Below, piece after piece: positions 37,131 to 46,901 of a stretch of DNA of 64,000 nucleotides. Both the position numbers and the translations under genes were made by a program. Position 1 is the first letter of the stretch; every line of letters starts with the position of its first letter. The notes below the pieces were generated by a model that ran no database searches, was not told where the DNA came from, and saw only the letters and a program-made list of their open reading frames with translations. This DNA is from an uncultured Aquimarina sp. (GTDB lineage: Bacteria; Bacteroidota; Bacteroidia; Flavobacteriales; Flavobacteriaceae). The stretch covers positions 186,001 through 250,000 of the forward strand of contig CANMWA010000001.1 in assembly GCA_947501475.1 (NCBI GenBank), in the 5' to 3' direction.

Positions 37131-37280
37131 TAGTCAAGATGCTGGAAGCTAGATTAAAAGATAGAAGTTGTACACTTTGACTTAAACGAGATGATAGTAA
37201 GTTTAAAGTAGCTTAATAATAAGATAAAATTCTTCAAACATCGGACTTCAGGCTCCCGACTTTGAATAAAAAAATAGTAA

Positions 37281-38138
37281 ATGAAAGGAATAATATTAGC
37301 AGGAGGGTCAGGTACTAGATTACACCCATTAACATTAGCAGTCAGTAAACAATTAATGCCAGTATATGATAAACCGATGATATATTATCCTTTATCTACA
37401 CTAATGTCTGCAGGGATTCGTGAGATACTTATCATTTCTACTCCACAAGACTTACCTCTTTTTGAGAAACTATTGGGTGATGGTAAAAAATATGGATGTA
37501 ATTTTGAATATGCGGTTCAAGATCAACCTAATGGATTGGCTGAAGCATTCATTATTGGCGAAAAGTTTATAGGCAAAGATAAAGTTGCCTTAATTCTAGG
37601 CGATAATATTTTTTATGGCTCAGGGCTAGAAACACTTTTAGAAAACAACAATGATCCCGAAGGAGGAATTATATATGCGTATCATGTACAAGATCCAGAG
37701 CGATATGGGGTAGTTGATTTTGACAAGAGTGGCAAAGTTATTTCTATAGAAGAAAAGCCAGAAAACCCTAAATCAAACTATGCTGTGCCAGGTATTTATT
37801 TTTATGACAACGATGTTGTAGAAATTGCAAAAAACATTAAACCTAGTCATAGAGGAGAGTTAGAAATTACTGATGTCAATAATGCATATCTAAATCAAGG
37901 AACATTACAGGTAAGTATTTTAGACAAAGGAACCGCTTGGTTGGACACAGGGACATTTAATTCACTAATGCAAGCCAGTCAGTTCGTTCAAGTTATAGAA
38001 GAAAGACAAGGGCTTAAAATAGGAGCTATTGAAGAAATAGCCTATAAAAAAGGATTTATAGACAAAAATCAACTTCATAAATTAGCAAAACCACTATTAA
38101 AAAGTGGTTATGGTGAACACTTACTACAATTAGACTAA
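37281..38138 (+). CDS. rfbA: Glucose-1-phosphate thymidylyltransferase
   Basis: 285 residues, the normal length. It makes dTDP-glucose from glucose-1-phosphate and dTTP, the first step of the dTDP-rhamnose pathway. The nucleotide-binding signature [11 protein letters not shown] lies at residues 8-18, then [26 protein letters not shown] (metal-binding Asp), [10 protein letters not shown] and [11 protein letters not shown]. It precedes rfbC by 3 bp and so is translated from the same message. Confidence 0.96.
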   Translation: MKGIILAGGSGTRLHPLTLAVSKQLMPVYDKPMIYYPLSTLMSAGIREILIISTPQDLPLFEKLLGDGKKYGCNFEYAVQDQPNGLAEAFIIGEKFIGKDKVALILGDNIFYGSGLETLLENNNDPEGGIIYAYHVQDPERYGVVDFDKSGKVISIEEKPENPKSNYAVPGIYFYDNDVVEIAKNIKPSHRGELEITDVNNAYLNQGTLQVSILDKGTAWLDTGTFNSLMQASQFVQVIEERQGLKIGAIEEIAYKKGFIDKNQLHKLAKPLLKSGYGEHLLQLD

Positions 38139-38141
38139 TAT

Positions 38142-38699
38142 ATGAATATTGACCCTACATTTATAGAAGGATGTTTTATAATCAAACCCAAAGTTTTTGA
38201 AGATGAAAGAGGTTCTTTTTTTGAAAGCTTTAATCAAAAGGTATTTGAAGAAACTACAGGATTACAGGTAGATTTTGTTCAAGATAATCAGTCAAGTTCT
38301 AAAAAAGGAGTGCTTAGAGGATTACATTTTCAGACAGGAGACTACAAACAAGCTAAGTTAGTAAGGGTCCTTATGGGAGAAGTATTAGATATAGCTGTTG
38401 ATTTAAGGCCAGATTCTAAAACATACAGAAAGCATTTTTCAATTATATTAAATGATCAAAATAATTTTCAACTATATATTCCCAAAGGTTTTGCCCATGG
38501 TTTCATTACGTTAAGTGAAACAGCTATTTTTGCTTATAAATGCGACAACTATTATCATAAACCTTCTGAATTAGGGATAAAATATAATGACCCCAGCCTT
38601 GCTATTGACTGGAAATTAGATCCATCAGAAATTCAATTGTCTCAAAAAGACAAGGAGTTATCATATCTAAAAGATATAGAAAATGAACAAAAATTCTGA
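38142..38699 (+). CDS. rfbC: dTDP-4-dehydrorhamnose 3,5-epimerase
   Basis: 185 residues. It epimerises dTDP-4-keto-6-deoxyglucose at C3 and C5. The cupin-type RmlC core is seen in FVQDNQSSSKKGVLRGLHFQ (catalytic His62), then VRVLMGEVLDIAVDLR, YIPKGFAHGF and the DPSLAIDW tail. Nothing is missing. It overlaps the start of rfbD by 17 bp, a sign of translational coupling. Confidence 0.95.
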   Translation: MNIDPTFIEGCFIIKPKVFEDERGSFFESFNQKVFEETTGLQVDFVQDNQSSSKKGVLRGLHFQTGDYKQAKLVRVLMGEVLDIAVDLRPDSKTYRKHFSIILNDQNNFQLYIPKGFAHGFITLSETAIFAYKCDNYYHKPSELGIKYNDPSLAIDWKLDPSEIQLSQKDKELSYLKDIENEQKF

Positions 38700-39555
38700 T
38701 AAAAAAAACATCCTGGTTACTGGATCAAAAGGACAACTTGGGCAATGTATAAAAAAGATTGAAAAGAATTATCCTGATTTGAATTTTGTTCATTCTGATG
38801 CTTCAGAATTAGACATTACAGAGAAAGAAGATCTACAACGTTTTTTTTCAAGTAAACACCCTGATTTTGTAATTAATTGCGCAGCTTACACAAATGTTGA
38901 GAAAGCCGAGAAAGAGCCTAAAAAAGCATTTAAAATTAATGCAGAAGGAGTTAAAAACTTGGCCGAAATTTGTAGTGAACAAAACTCGACCTTGATTCAT
39001 ATATCAACAGATTATGTTTTTGATGGTGAAAAAACAAGTCCGTATAACGAAGAAGATGTTTCTAACCCTATAAATGAATACGGAAAATCAAAACTTGCAG
39101 GAGAAATATATGTTCAAGAAACATTAGAGAAACACTATATTATCAGGACTTCTTGGCTGTATTCAGAATTTGGACATAATTTTTTTAAAACGATATTAAA
39201 AAAATCCGAAACAGAGCAAGAGCTAACTATTGTCACCTCAGAAATAGGAACACCCACAAACGCCAATGATCTTGCCAAATTTATTCTCGACTTGATCATA
39301 AAGAATAATCAAAAATACGGGACGTATCATTTTAGTAACTTTGGTGAAGCCACTTGGTATGATTTTGCTGAAGAAATTTTAAGAGTATCAGGGAAACTTG
39401 AGTCTATAATGCTTAAAAAAACAGATAATTACCCTACTTTTGCACGAAGACCAAAATACAGCGTTTTAAGTAAAGATAAAGGAATTAAGACTTTTAAACA
39501 GGATGTTTTGGACTGGAAGAATTCGTTAAGAAATTTACATTCAACTATTCAATGA
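38683..39555 (+). CDS. rfbD: dTDP-4-dehydrorhamnose reductase
   Basis: 290 residues. It reduces dTDP-4-keto-rhamnose to dTDP-L-rhamnose with NAD(P)H. Signs are the NAD-binding VTGSKGQLGQCI near residue 14, NCAAYTNVEKAE, STDYVFDGEKTSPY, and the catalytic YGKSKLAGE, followed by IRTSWLYS. The ATG at 38683 overlaps rfbC by 17 bp, and its 3' end overlaps wecB by 4 bp (ATGA). Confidence 0.95.
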   Translation: MNKNSDKKNILVTGSKGQLGQCIKKIEKNYPDLNFVHSDASELDITEKEDLQRFFSSKHPDFVINCAAYTNVEKAEKEPKKAFKINAEGVKNLAEICSEQNSTLIHISTDYVFDGEKTSPYNEEDVSNPINEYGKSKLAGEIYVQETLEKHYIIRTSWLYSEFGHNFFKTILKKSETEQELTIVTSEIGTPTNANDLAKFILDLIIKNNQKYGTYHFSNFGEATWYDFAEEILRVSGKLESIMLKKTDNYPTFARRPKYSVLSKDKGIKTFKQDVLDWKNSLRNLHSTIQ

Positions 39556-40676
39556 AAAAAAACTTAATCGTTTTTGGGACAAGGCCTGAAGCTATAAAAA
39601 TGGCTCCTCTAGTTAAAGAATTCCAAAAACATAAAGATGTTTTTGATACAAAAGTATGTATTACCGCTCAACATAGAGAGATGCTTGATCAGGTACTATC
39701 CTTTTTTGAAATTACTCCAGATTTTGATTTAGATTTAATGAAACCCAATCAAAATCTATATACTCTTACATCAGATATAATTACAGGCCTGAAAGATGTT
39801 TTAGAAAATTTTAACCCTGATTATGTCTATGTTCATGGAGACACCACCACAACTATGGCCTCTAGTATTGCAGCATTTTACTCGGGAGCACAAGTTTGTC
39901 ATGTAGAAGCAGGATTACGAACATTTAATATGAAGTCTCCATTTCCTGAAGAGATGAATAGGTGTGTAACAGGAGTAGTTTCTAATATTCACTTCTCTCC
40001 TACAAAAACATCCAAACAAAATCTTATTAATGAAAATAAACACTCGGATTCAATTATAATTACAGGAAATACAGTTATTGATGCTTTACAGTTTAGTGTA
40101 GAAAAGGTAAACTCTTTAGGTTATGAAGATAATGAGATAGAAGAGATTAAAAAAAACCTTGAAATCAAGAAAAAATTAATTTTGGTTACTGGCCACCGAA
40201 GAGAAAATCATGGACAAGGTTTTATTAATATTTGTGAAGCTTTAAAACAAATAGCAAAGAATAATCCTGATACACAAATTATTTATCCAGTACATTTAAA
40301 CCCTAATGTTCAAAAACCAGTATATGAACTTTTAAGTGAAGTCAAAAATATTCAATTAATCTCCCCACTTTCATACCCTGCATTTGTATGGCTTATGAAT
40401 CAATCATATTTAATTATTACAGATAGCGGAGGGGTTCAAGAAGAAGCACCTAGCCTAGGAAAACCAGTTTTGGTAATGAGAGACACTACCGAAAGACCAG
40501 AAGCAGTAGATGCGGGTACAGTAATCTTAGTAGGAACAAATAAAGAAAAAATAGTTTTAGAAGCCGAAAAGCTTCTCCAAGACACAACATCTTATGAAAA
40601 CATGAGTAGGCTTCATAACCCATATGGAGACGGTAAAGCTTGTGAACGAATAGTAGAATATATTTCAAAAAATTAA
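39552..40676 (+). CDS. wecB: UDP-N-acetylglucosamine 2-epimerase, non-hydrolysing
   Basis: 374 residues. It converts UDP-GlcNAc to UDP-ManNAc in the cytoplasm. The GT-B-like fold shows GTRPEAIKMAPL at residues 8-19, TAQHREMLDQVL, VHGDTTTTMA, VEAGLRT, ITGNTVIDAL, VTGHRREN and TDSGGVQEEAPSLGKPVLVMRD. This is the wecB/mnaA type and differs from the hydrolysing NeuC-type enzyme at 52885. The start overlaps rfbD by 4 bp, and wecC begins 4 bp after its stop, so the pair forms a UDP-ManNAcA module. Confidence 0.95.
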   Translation: MKKNLIVFGTRPEAIKMAPLVKEFQKHKDVFDTKVCITAQHREMLDQVLSFFEITPDFDLDLMKPNQNLYTLTSDIITGLKDVLENFNPDYVYVHGDTTTTMASSIAAFYSGAQVCHVEAGLRTFNMKSPFPEEMNRCVTGVVSNIHFSPTKTSKQNLINENKHSDSIIITGNTVIDALQFSVEKVNSLGYEDNEIEEIKKNLEIKKKLILVTGHRRENHGQGFINICEALKQIAKNNPDTQIIYPVHLNPNVQKPVYELLSEVKNIQLISPLSYPAFVWLMNQSYLIITDSGGVQEEAPSLGKPVLVMRDTTERPEAVDAGTVILVGTNKEKIVLEAEKLLQDTTSYENMSRLHNPYGDGKACERIVEYISKN

Positions 40677-40679
40677 CAA

Positions 40680-41882
40680 ATGGAGAATAAACCTAGCGTA
40701 GTAATGGTTGGTTTAGGATATATTGGGCTACCAACAGCAGCATTAATAGCAAGTAGAGGAATAAAAGTTACTGGTGTAGATATACATCAGAATGTTGTAG
40801 ATACAATCAACAAGGGTGAGATCCATATAGTAGAACCCGACTTAGATGGTTTGGTGCACCACGTGGTAAAAGATGGATTTTTGAAGGCAAGTATAGCTCC
40901 TGTTGAGGCAGATGTCTATCTAATAGCAGTCCCAACACCATTTAAAGGAGATCATTTACCAGACATTACATATGTAGAGTCTGCAATAAGAGGTGTTTTA
41001 CCAACCTTAAAAGAAGGTGCACTAGTAATTATCGAGTCTACCAGCCCGGTGGGTACAACAGAGAAAATGGAAAAAGTGATTTTTTCTGAACGTCCAGATT
41101 TAAAAGGTAAAATATATATGGCTTACTGTCCAGAAAGAGTACTACCAGGCAATATAATTTACGAATTAGAACATAATGATAGAGCAATAGGAGGAATAAA
41201 TCCAGAGTCTACAGAAAAAGCCGTTTGGTTTTACAGGCATTTTGTAAAAGGAGAGTTGCATAAAACTAATTCTCGTACAGCAGAGATGTGTAAATTGGTC
41301 GAAAACTCCTCTAGAGATGTTCAAATAGCTTTTGCAAACGAATTATCAATGATTTGTGATAAAGCAGATATAAATGTATGGGAACTTATTAATTTGGCAA
41401 ATAAACACCCTAGAGTAAATATATTACAACCAGGAACAGGAGTAGGAGGGCATTGCATTGCAGTAGATCCATGGTTTATTGTTTCTGAATTTCCAGATGA
41501 AGCAAAAATTATACGTAAAGCCAGAGAAATAAACAATTATAAAACTAGCTGGGTAATAGAAAAAATAAAAAACGTTGCGCTAAATTTTAAAATTGATACT
41601 GGTAGAGATGCCATTATTGCATGTATGGGGTTAGCATTTAAACCCAATATTGATGACTTAAGAGAGTCTCCTGCATTAATTGTAACAGAATCTTTAATTG
41701 AAGAAGGTTTTGAAATTCTACCTGTTGAACCGAATATTGGCTCTTCCTCAAAATTTAAAATATACTCAATCGAGGAGGCAGAAAAAAAAGCCGATATATT
41801 GGTTTTTTTGGTTAAGCATAAAGAGTTTTTATTACCGATATCAAAAGAGCCAAAAACAGTGTTGAATTTCTGTAATGTATAA
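40680..41882 (+). CDS. wecC: UDP-N-acetyl-D-mannosamine dehydrogenase
   Basis: 400 residues. It oxidises UDP-ManNAc to UDP-ManNAcA using two NAD+. The UDP-glucose/GDP-mannose dehydrogenase family is clear: GLGYIGLPTAALIASRG near residue 12, VPTPFKGDHLPDITYV, ESTSPVGTTEKME, CPERVLPGNI, and the catalytic Cys259 in GVGGHCIAVDPWF. GLAFKPNIDDLRESPA marks the C-terminal domain. It directly follows wecB, which supplies its substrate. A related UDP-glucose or UDP-GlcNAc dehydrogenase is possible in principle, but the WecB pairing favours WecC. Confidence 0.93.
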   Translation: MENKPSVVMVGLGYIGLPTAALIASRGIKVTGVDIHQNVVDTINKGEIHIVEPDLDGLVHHVVKDGFLKASIAPVEADVYLIAVPTPFKGDHLPDITYVESAIRGVLPTLKEGALVIIESTSPVGTTEKMEKVIFSERPDLKGKIYMAYCPERVLPGNIIYELEHNDRAIGGINPESTEKAVWFYRHFVKGELHKTNSRTAEMCKLVENSSRDVQIAFANELSMICDKADINVWELINLANKHPRVNILQPGTGVGGHCIAVDPWFIVSEFPDEAKIIRKAREINNYKTSWVIEKIKNVALNFKIDTGRDAIIACMGLAFKPNIDDLRESPALIVTESLIEEGFEILPVEPNIGSSSKFKIYSIEEAEKKADILVFLVKHKEFLLPISKEPKTVLNFCNV

Positions 41883-41891
41883 TGATTAAAT

Positions 41892-43181
41892 ATGTTTGAT
41901 AATTCTTTGATTTTTTTAAAGAGAAGTTTTTCAAAAGTCGAAACTATAAAAAAGTATTTGATTTATACTTTGGCTATTGTATTTCCTGTAAATCAAAAAA
42001 TATCGACAATTCTGCTAATAATTACTGGAATTGTATCATTATTAGATTTTAAAAAGAAAGACATCCCAGCATTTTTTAAGCTCATACTTCCAATGGTTTT
42101 GTTGTATTTGGTTTATGTAATCTCATATGCTAGAGATGGATTAGGTTTTGATACATACTGGCTAGAAAAGAAAGCTACGTTAATTATTTTTCCTCTTATC
42201 TTTTTTGATACTGATTTATCATTAAAAAAAGATGTACTAAAACTATTTGTATACGGATGTGTTATCAACTATTTACTGTGTATGATAGTTGCCTTATACA
42301 CATCTTTTAATGGATATGAATTTAATTTTATAAATGAAATACCAAATAAAGAATTAGGATTAACTGAAGCGATTGATTACAATGCAAACAAACTATTAGG
42401 CTCTGCTTTTATCACAACAGGTTTTCAGAGATCGTATTTAGCAATATACTTTTCTTTTGCATTATTTATTGTTTGGTTAGGTTTAAGAGAAAAGAAATTA
42501 GTAGTTAGAATATTAATAAGTGTTTTATTAATAGCTGGCATTTTGCAAACATGGAGCTTGGCAGGAATATTAAGTCTATTTATAACTGCAATAACCTTAA
42601 TTTTTATGAAAATTAAAAAAAGAAGGCTGCAGTTATTATTTTTTGTCATAGCAGCTATTTCTTTAGCTAGTGTCGTAAATTTTAACAATAGAGCAAAGTT
42701 TATGTATGATACAATAGCAGCCGGAAACCTAAAGATTGATGGTCCTACAGCATCTACTGTTAGACTAAGACCTTGGATTGCATCTATAGATAAGATCAAG
42801 AAAAACCCAATATGGGGATATGGGATGAAGAATGCTCAAAAAGAATTAAACAATTTTTACAAATCTAATATAAAAGACTTTCCCAGATTTAAATTAGCCC
42901 TAGACAAGAAATTTAATGCGCATAATCAATATTTTCAATTTATTCTTGAGAGTGGAATAATTGCAATATTATTGTTTATATTAATAGTGATATACCATAT
43001 TTTCAACATAAATCAACATACCATAAGCCTGAAATTTATCGGAGTAGGATTTTTGATTTTAATTGTATTTAATTTTCTTTTTGAAAGCATGATGAACCGA
43101 TACATGGGGATATCTTTTATTGCTTTGTTTTGGAGTTTGTTTTTACCAGTAAGAAACAAAAATATCATAAAAAATGAATAA
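41892..43181 (+). CDS. O-antigen ligase or polymerase family protein (WaaL/Wzy-like)
   Basis: 429 residues with about 11-12 predicted membrane helices. The large periplasmic loop carries the family's landmarks: TVRLRPWIASIDKIKKNPIWGYG and FNAHNQYFQFILESGIIAIL, the conserved HNxY/F segment of Wzy_C/O-antigen ligase proteins. Such proteins either join O-antigen units or ligate the finished chain to lipid A core in the inner membrane; sequence alone does not say which. It sits 9 bp after wecC and overlaps legB by 8 bp. A second polymerase-type protein lies at 57451, so this one may be the ligase (inference). Confidence 0.85.
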   Translation: MFDNSLIFLKRSFSKVETIKKYLIYTLAIVFPVNQKISTILLIITGIVSLLDFKKKDIPAFFKLILPMVLLYLVYVISYARDGLGFDTYWLEKKATLIIFPLIFFDTDLSLKKDVLKLFVYGCVINYLLCMIVALYTSFNGYEFNFINEIPNKELGLTEAIDYNANKLLGSAFITTGFQRSYLAIYFSFALFIVWLGLREKKLVVRILISVLLIAGILQTWSLAGILSLFITAITLIFMKIKKRRLQLLFFVIAAISLASVVNFNNRAKFMYDTIAAGNLKIDGPTASTVRLRPWIASIDKIKKNPIWGYGMKNAQKELNNFYKSNIKDFPRFKLALDKKFNAHNQYFQFILESGIIAILLFILIVIYHIFNINQHTISLKFIGVGFLILIVFNFLFESMMNRYMGISFIALFWSLFLPVRNKNIIKNE

Positions 43182-44361
43182 ACTTGGATTAATAGGAAGA
43201 GAAGCTGAATTATTTGATAATGATATCAATAGACATGAAAATGAGCTAAAATCTATTGTTTCTTCATCATCCTTCCTTGTATTGGGTGCTGCTGGTTCTA
43301 TTGGACAAGCAGTTACTAAAGAAATTTTTAAAAGAGCACCTAAAAAATTACACGTTGTAGATATTAGTGAAAATAACTTAGTAGAACTGGTGAGAGATAT
43401 TAGAAGCTCTTTTGGATATATTGATGGAGATTTTAAAACATTTGCCTTAGATATAGGATCATTAGAATATGACGCTTTTATAGAAGCAGACGGAAAATAC
43501 GACTATGTTCTTAATCTATCTGCCTTGAAGCATGTAAGAAGTGAAAAAGACCCTTTTACATTGATGAGAATGATTGATGTAAATATATTTAACACCGATA
43601 AAACAGTGCTTCAGGCTATTAAAAAAGGAGCTAAAAAATATTTTTGCGTATCTACAGACAAAGCCGCTAATCCTGTGAATATGATGGGAGCCTCGAAGCG
43701 AATTATGGAAATGTATTTGATGAGAAGAAGTAAAGACATTAAAATTTCTACGGCACGATTTGCTAATGTAGCATTCTCTGATGGTTCGTTACTTTATGGT
43801 TTTGATCAAAGAGTCAAGAAAAAACAGCCTATAGTTGCGCCAAATGATATCAAAAGATACTTTGTAATACCAAAAGAATCAGGAGAACTTTGTCTAATGT
43901 CTTGTGTTTTTGGAGATAATCGAGATATTTTTTTCCCTAAATTAAGCGAAAACCTACATTTAATTTCTTTCGCAGATATAGCAGTTAAATACCTTAAAGA
44001 AATAGGATATGAACCCTATTTGTGTAAAAATGAAAACGAAGCAAGAGAACTAACCAAAACATTACCTCAACAAGGAAAATGGCCCTGCTTATTTTCTTCT
44101 AGCGATACGACAGGAGAAAAAGACTTTGAGGAATTCTTTACCAACAAAGAGGTTTTAGATATGAATAGATTTCATAACCTTGGAGTTATAAAAAATGATT
44201 TGAATTTTGATGAAGAAGCATTAGATTTTTTTACAAATGGAATTCAAAACCTGAAACACAATAAGAATTGGAATAAGAAAGATATTGTTGATCTTTTTTT
44301 TAAAATGATACCAGATTTTGGACATAAAGAAACAGGCAAATATTTAGACAGTAAAATGTAA
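43174..44361 (+). CDS. legB: UDP- or GDP-GlcNAc 4,6-dehydratase, legionaminic acid pathway
   Basis: 395 residues. The enzyme makes a 4-keto-6-deoxy sugar nucleotide, the first committed step of legionaminic acid synthesis. It belongs to the FlaA1/CapD-like group: NAD site LGAAGSIGQAV near 37-47, NLSALKHVRSEKDP, STDKAANPVNMMGASK (with Met171 in place of the usual Tyr and Lys175, normal for this group), and VAFSDGSLLYGFDQR. The extended C-terminus (about 300-395) fits dehydratases found in leg clusters. The assignment rests on the adjoining legC and the downstream leg and ptm genes; PseB-type activity is the main alternative. It overlaps the preceding gene by 8 bp. Confidence 0.85.
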   Translation: MNKLGLIGREAELFDNDINRHENELKSIVSSSSFLVLGAAGSIGQAVTKEIFKRAPKKLHVVDISENNLVELVRDIRSSFGYIDGDFKTFALDIGSLEYDAFIEADGKYDYVLNLSALKHVRSEKDPFTLMRMIDVNIFNTDKTVLQAIKKGAKKYFCVSTDKAANPVNMMGASKRIMEMYLMRRSKDIKISTARFANVAFSDGSLLYGFDQRVKKKQPIVAPNDIKRYFVIPKESGELCLMSCVFGDNRDIFFPKLSENLHLISFADIAVKYLKEIGYEPYLCKNENEARELTKTLPQQGKWPCLFSSSDTTGEKDFEEFFTNKEVLDMNRFHNLGVIKNDLNFDEEALDFFTNGIQNLKHNKNWNKKDIVDLFFKMIPDFGHKETGKYLDSKM

Positions 44362-44365
44362 ATCT

Positions 44366-45505
44366 ATGTATCAAGAGTTTATATCCTTTGTCAAAGAGAC
44401 TTTCAGAACAGAAGAATTTATTCCATTACACGCGCCAGTATTTGGAGGTAATGAAAAAAAATACCTAAATGAATGTATTGATTCTACATTTGTATCCAGT
44501 GTAGGTAAATTTGTAGACCAATTCGAAGAAGAAGTTGCAAATTTTACAGGAGCAAAGTATGCAATTGCTACATCAAATGGTACCGCAGCACTTCATATTG
44601 CATTATTAATGTCTGGAGTTAATAGAAATGATGAGGTGATTACACAACCCTTGACTTTTATTGCTACCGTCAACGCTATGAGTTACATAGGTGCAAAACC
44701 CATTTTTATTGATGTAGATAAAGATACCTTAGGTTTATCACCAGAAAAATTAGAACATTTTTTAACACAGAACACAAAAATGGTAAATGGCGAGTGTATA
44801 AATAATACCTCGAAAAGAAAAATAAAAGCCATTGTTCCAATGCACACATTTGGATTACCATTAAAAATAGATGAGATAGTGTCTATTTGTAATAGGTATA
44901 ACATAAAAGTTGTTGAAGATGCTGCAGAATCCTTAGGTAGTTATTATAAAGAGCAACATACGGGTACTTTTGGTTTGCTGGGAACATTTAGTTTTAATGG
45001 AAACAAAACTATAACTACCGGTGGTGGAGGAATGATTGTTACTAATGACGCAAACATTGCCCAAAAAGCTAAACACATTACGACTACAGCAAAAATCCCT
45101 CATAAATGGGATTACGAACATGATATGGTAGGATATAATTATCGTTTACCAAACATAAATGCAGCACTGGGGTGTGCTCAAATTGAAAAACTACCAGAAA
45201 TTTTAGAGCAAAAAAGAACATTATCAAATCAATATCAAGCATTTTTTAAAGGAACAAAACTGCAATATATTAATGAAAACAAAGATTCGATTTCGAATTA
45301 TTGGTTAAATGCTATAGTACTAGAAAATCTTGAAGAAAGAAATGCTTTTTTAAAAGAGACAAACGAAAATGGTGTTATGACAAGACCAATCTGGAAACTA
45401 ATGAACACCCTAACGATGCATATGAATGCTCAAAAAGGTAATCTTGAAAATGCTGAATGGTTTGAAAAACGTGTTGTGAACATACCTAGTAGCGCAATTT
45501 TGTAA
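44366..45505 (+). CDS. legC: Aminotransferase of the DegT/DnrJ/EryC1 family, LegC-type
   Basis: 379 residues. It would aminate the 4-keto sugar made by LegB to a 4-amino-4,6-dideoxy sugar, using PLP. The family is clear: EFIPLHAPVFGGNEKKYL, TSNGTAALHIALLMSGV, QPLTFIATVNAM, VVEDAAESLGS and SFNGNKTITTGGGG with PLP-binding Lys214. The EFIPLHAP...GNE start is characteristic of LegC. The ORF is intact, 4 bp after legB. Downstream the leg run is interrupted by the insert that begins with the glycosyltransferase at 45558. Confidence 0.88.
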   Translation: MYQEFISFVKETFRTEEFIPLHAPVFGGNEKKYLNECIDSTFVSSVGKFVDQFEEEVANFTGAKYAIATSNGTAALHIALLMSGVNRNDEVITQPLTFIATVNAMSYIGAKPIFIDVDKDTLGLSPEKLEHFLTQNTKMVNGECINNTSKRKIKAIVPMHTFGLPLKIDEIVSICNRYNIKVVEDAAESLGSYYKEQHTGTFGLLGTFSFNGNKTITTGGGGMIVTNDANIAQKAKHITTTAKIPHKWDYEHDMVGYNYRLPNINAALGCAQIEKLPEILEQKRTLSNQYQAFFKGTKLQYINENKDSISNYWLNAIVLENLEERNAFLKETNENGVMTRPIWKLMNTLTMHMNAQKGNLENAEWFEKRVVNIPSSAIL

Positions 45506-45557
45506 TAGAAACTCAATCTTTATAAATTATTTAGAATAATTTAATTTTTTAATTCAA

Positions 45558-46487
45558 ATGAGTAATGAAGTCCTAATATCAATTGTATCACCCGTATACA
45601 AAGCTGAGAATATAGTAGAAGAGCTTATCTTTCAAATAAAAGATACTCTTAAAGAAATAAGTGATGACTATGAAATAATATTAGTAGACGATGGAAGCCC
45701 TGATGGATCTTGGAATAAAGTTTTTGAAGCTTGTAAAAAAGACAAAAAGATAAAAGGAGTAAAATTAAGTAGAAATTTTGGTCAGCATTATGCAATTACT
45801 GCTGGACTAGAGCAAGCTAAAGGAGAGTGGATAGTGGTGATGGATTGCGATTTGCAAGATGACCCTAAGGAAATAAAAAATTTATATTCAGAAATAAAAA
45901 AGGGTTATGATTCAGTCCTTGCAAGAAGAGTGTTAAGAAATGATAAATACTTCAAAAAGATAACCTCAAAATTATTTTATGCTGTCTTTGGATATTTAAC
46001 AGGAACAAAACAAGATCCTTCAATTGCTAATTATGGAATCTATAATAAGAAAGTGATTAAAGCAATTCTTTCTATGAAAGATAAAGTACGATATTTTCCG
46101 GCGATGACCCAGTGGGTAGGGTTTTCAATACAACGATTAGATGTAAAACATAATGAAAGAACGATAGGAGAAAGCACCTATAATTTTAGATCTTTGTTAA
46201 AGTTGGCTTTTAATAATATTATAGCATTCTCATCTAAACCATTGTTATTAACCATTAGGTTAGGGCTTATAATTTCAACATTAAGCTTTATGTTGGGAGG
46301 GTTTTATTTCATAATGTATTTAAATGGCAAAATCAATGAGCCAGGTTTTTTGTCTTTAATAATTTCAATTTGGTTTTTGGGAGGTATTATTATTTCTATA
46401 TTAGGGATGATAGGGTTGTATATAGGAAAAACTTTTAATCAAACTAAAGATCGCCCTAGTTTTATAATTGATAAATTGATAAATTAA
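45558..46487 (+). CDS. Polyprenyl-phosphate glycosyltransferase, GtrB/DPM1-like family 2
   Basis: 309 residues. An N-terminal GT-A domain (residues about 7-215) has SIVSPVYKAENIVEE, LVDDGSPDGS, GVKLSRNFGQHYAITAG and the metal-binding DCDLQDDP. Two C-terminal membrane helices follow at about 231-255 and 265-292. This is the layout of GtrB and dolichol-phosphate mannose synthase-like enzymes, which load a sugar onto a polyprenyl phosphate on the cytoplasmic face. The loaded lipid is usually used by a periplasmic GT-C glycosyltransferase, and two such candidates follow at 48010 and 49653. No GtrA-type flippase is seen. It lies 52 bp after legC. Confidence 0.88.
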   Translation: MSNEVLISIVSPVYKAENIVEELIFQIKDTLKEISDDYEIILVDDGSPDGSWNKVFEACKKDKKIKGVKLSRNFGQHYAITAGLEQAKGEWIVVMDCDLQDDPKEIKNLYSEIKKGYDSVLARRVLRNDKYFKKITSKLFYAVFGYLTGTKQDPSIANYGIYNKKVIKAILSMKDKVRYFPAMTQWVGFSIQRLDVKHNERTIGESTYNFRSLLKLAFNNIIAFSSKPLLLTIRLGLIISTLSFMLGGFYFIMYLNGKINEPGFLSLIISIWFLGGIIISILGMIGLYIGKTFNQTKDRPSFIIDKLIN

Positions 46488-46901
46488 ATAAAGAAGTCTT
46501 ACTTTTTTAATGACTAAAAAAGGATTAGAAACCCCGCAAGCGTTTATTGATCATCAAAGGATAGACTATAGCACAAGTAGTAATAGGGTTAGATAAATGA
46601 CAAAACGACTTTTCTCAAGAAATTAAGGGTTTTGTATAAATAACAAAATAAATCACTGTTATAGATCAGATAACATTTTAACAAAAATTAGTGCATAAGA
46701 ATACCTTATAAGGGAGCGTATTCTATAATTTGAAAAAATTAATGATATAATATTAGAAAACAGAGATTATGGCAAAGTAATCTTTATTTTTGATGATAAA
46801 ACCGTTGTGGTTTGCGGCACAGGAATTATTAAAATTCAAGAAGCTGTTTTTTGAGGAAAATAAATAAAGAATTTTTTTAAATTTTTTAGAACTAGATTTA
46901 A
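46488..46901. pseudogene. 414-bp stretch with broken coding fragments
   Basis: In a locus where genes otherwise abut or overlap, this gap is large. Stop-interrupted open fragments are seen in more than one frame, including a 28-codon piece from ATG 46510 and a piece at about 46731-46852 reading INDIILENRDYGKVIFIF with no convincing start codon. It may be debris of a gene lost during assembly of the cluster. I could not name the former gene, and plain intergenic DNA is possible. Confidence 0.35.

Noticed and set aside
43174..44361. Pseudaminic acid pathway (PseB) rather than legionaminic
   Set aside because: No PseH, PseG or PseF-like genes were recognised; hydrolysing 2-epimerase and CBS-fused PtmE fit legionaminic acid better.
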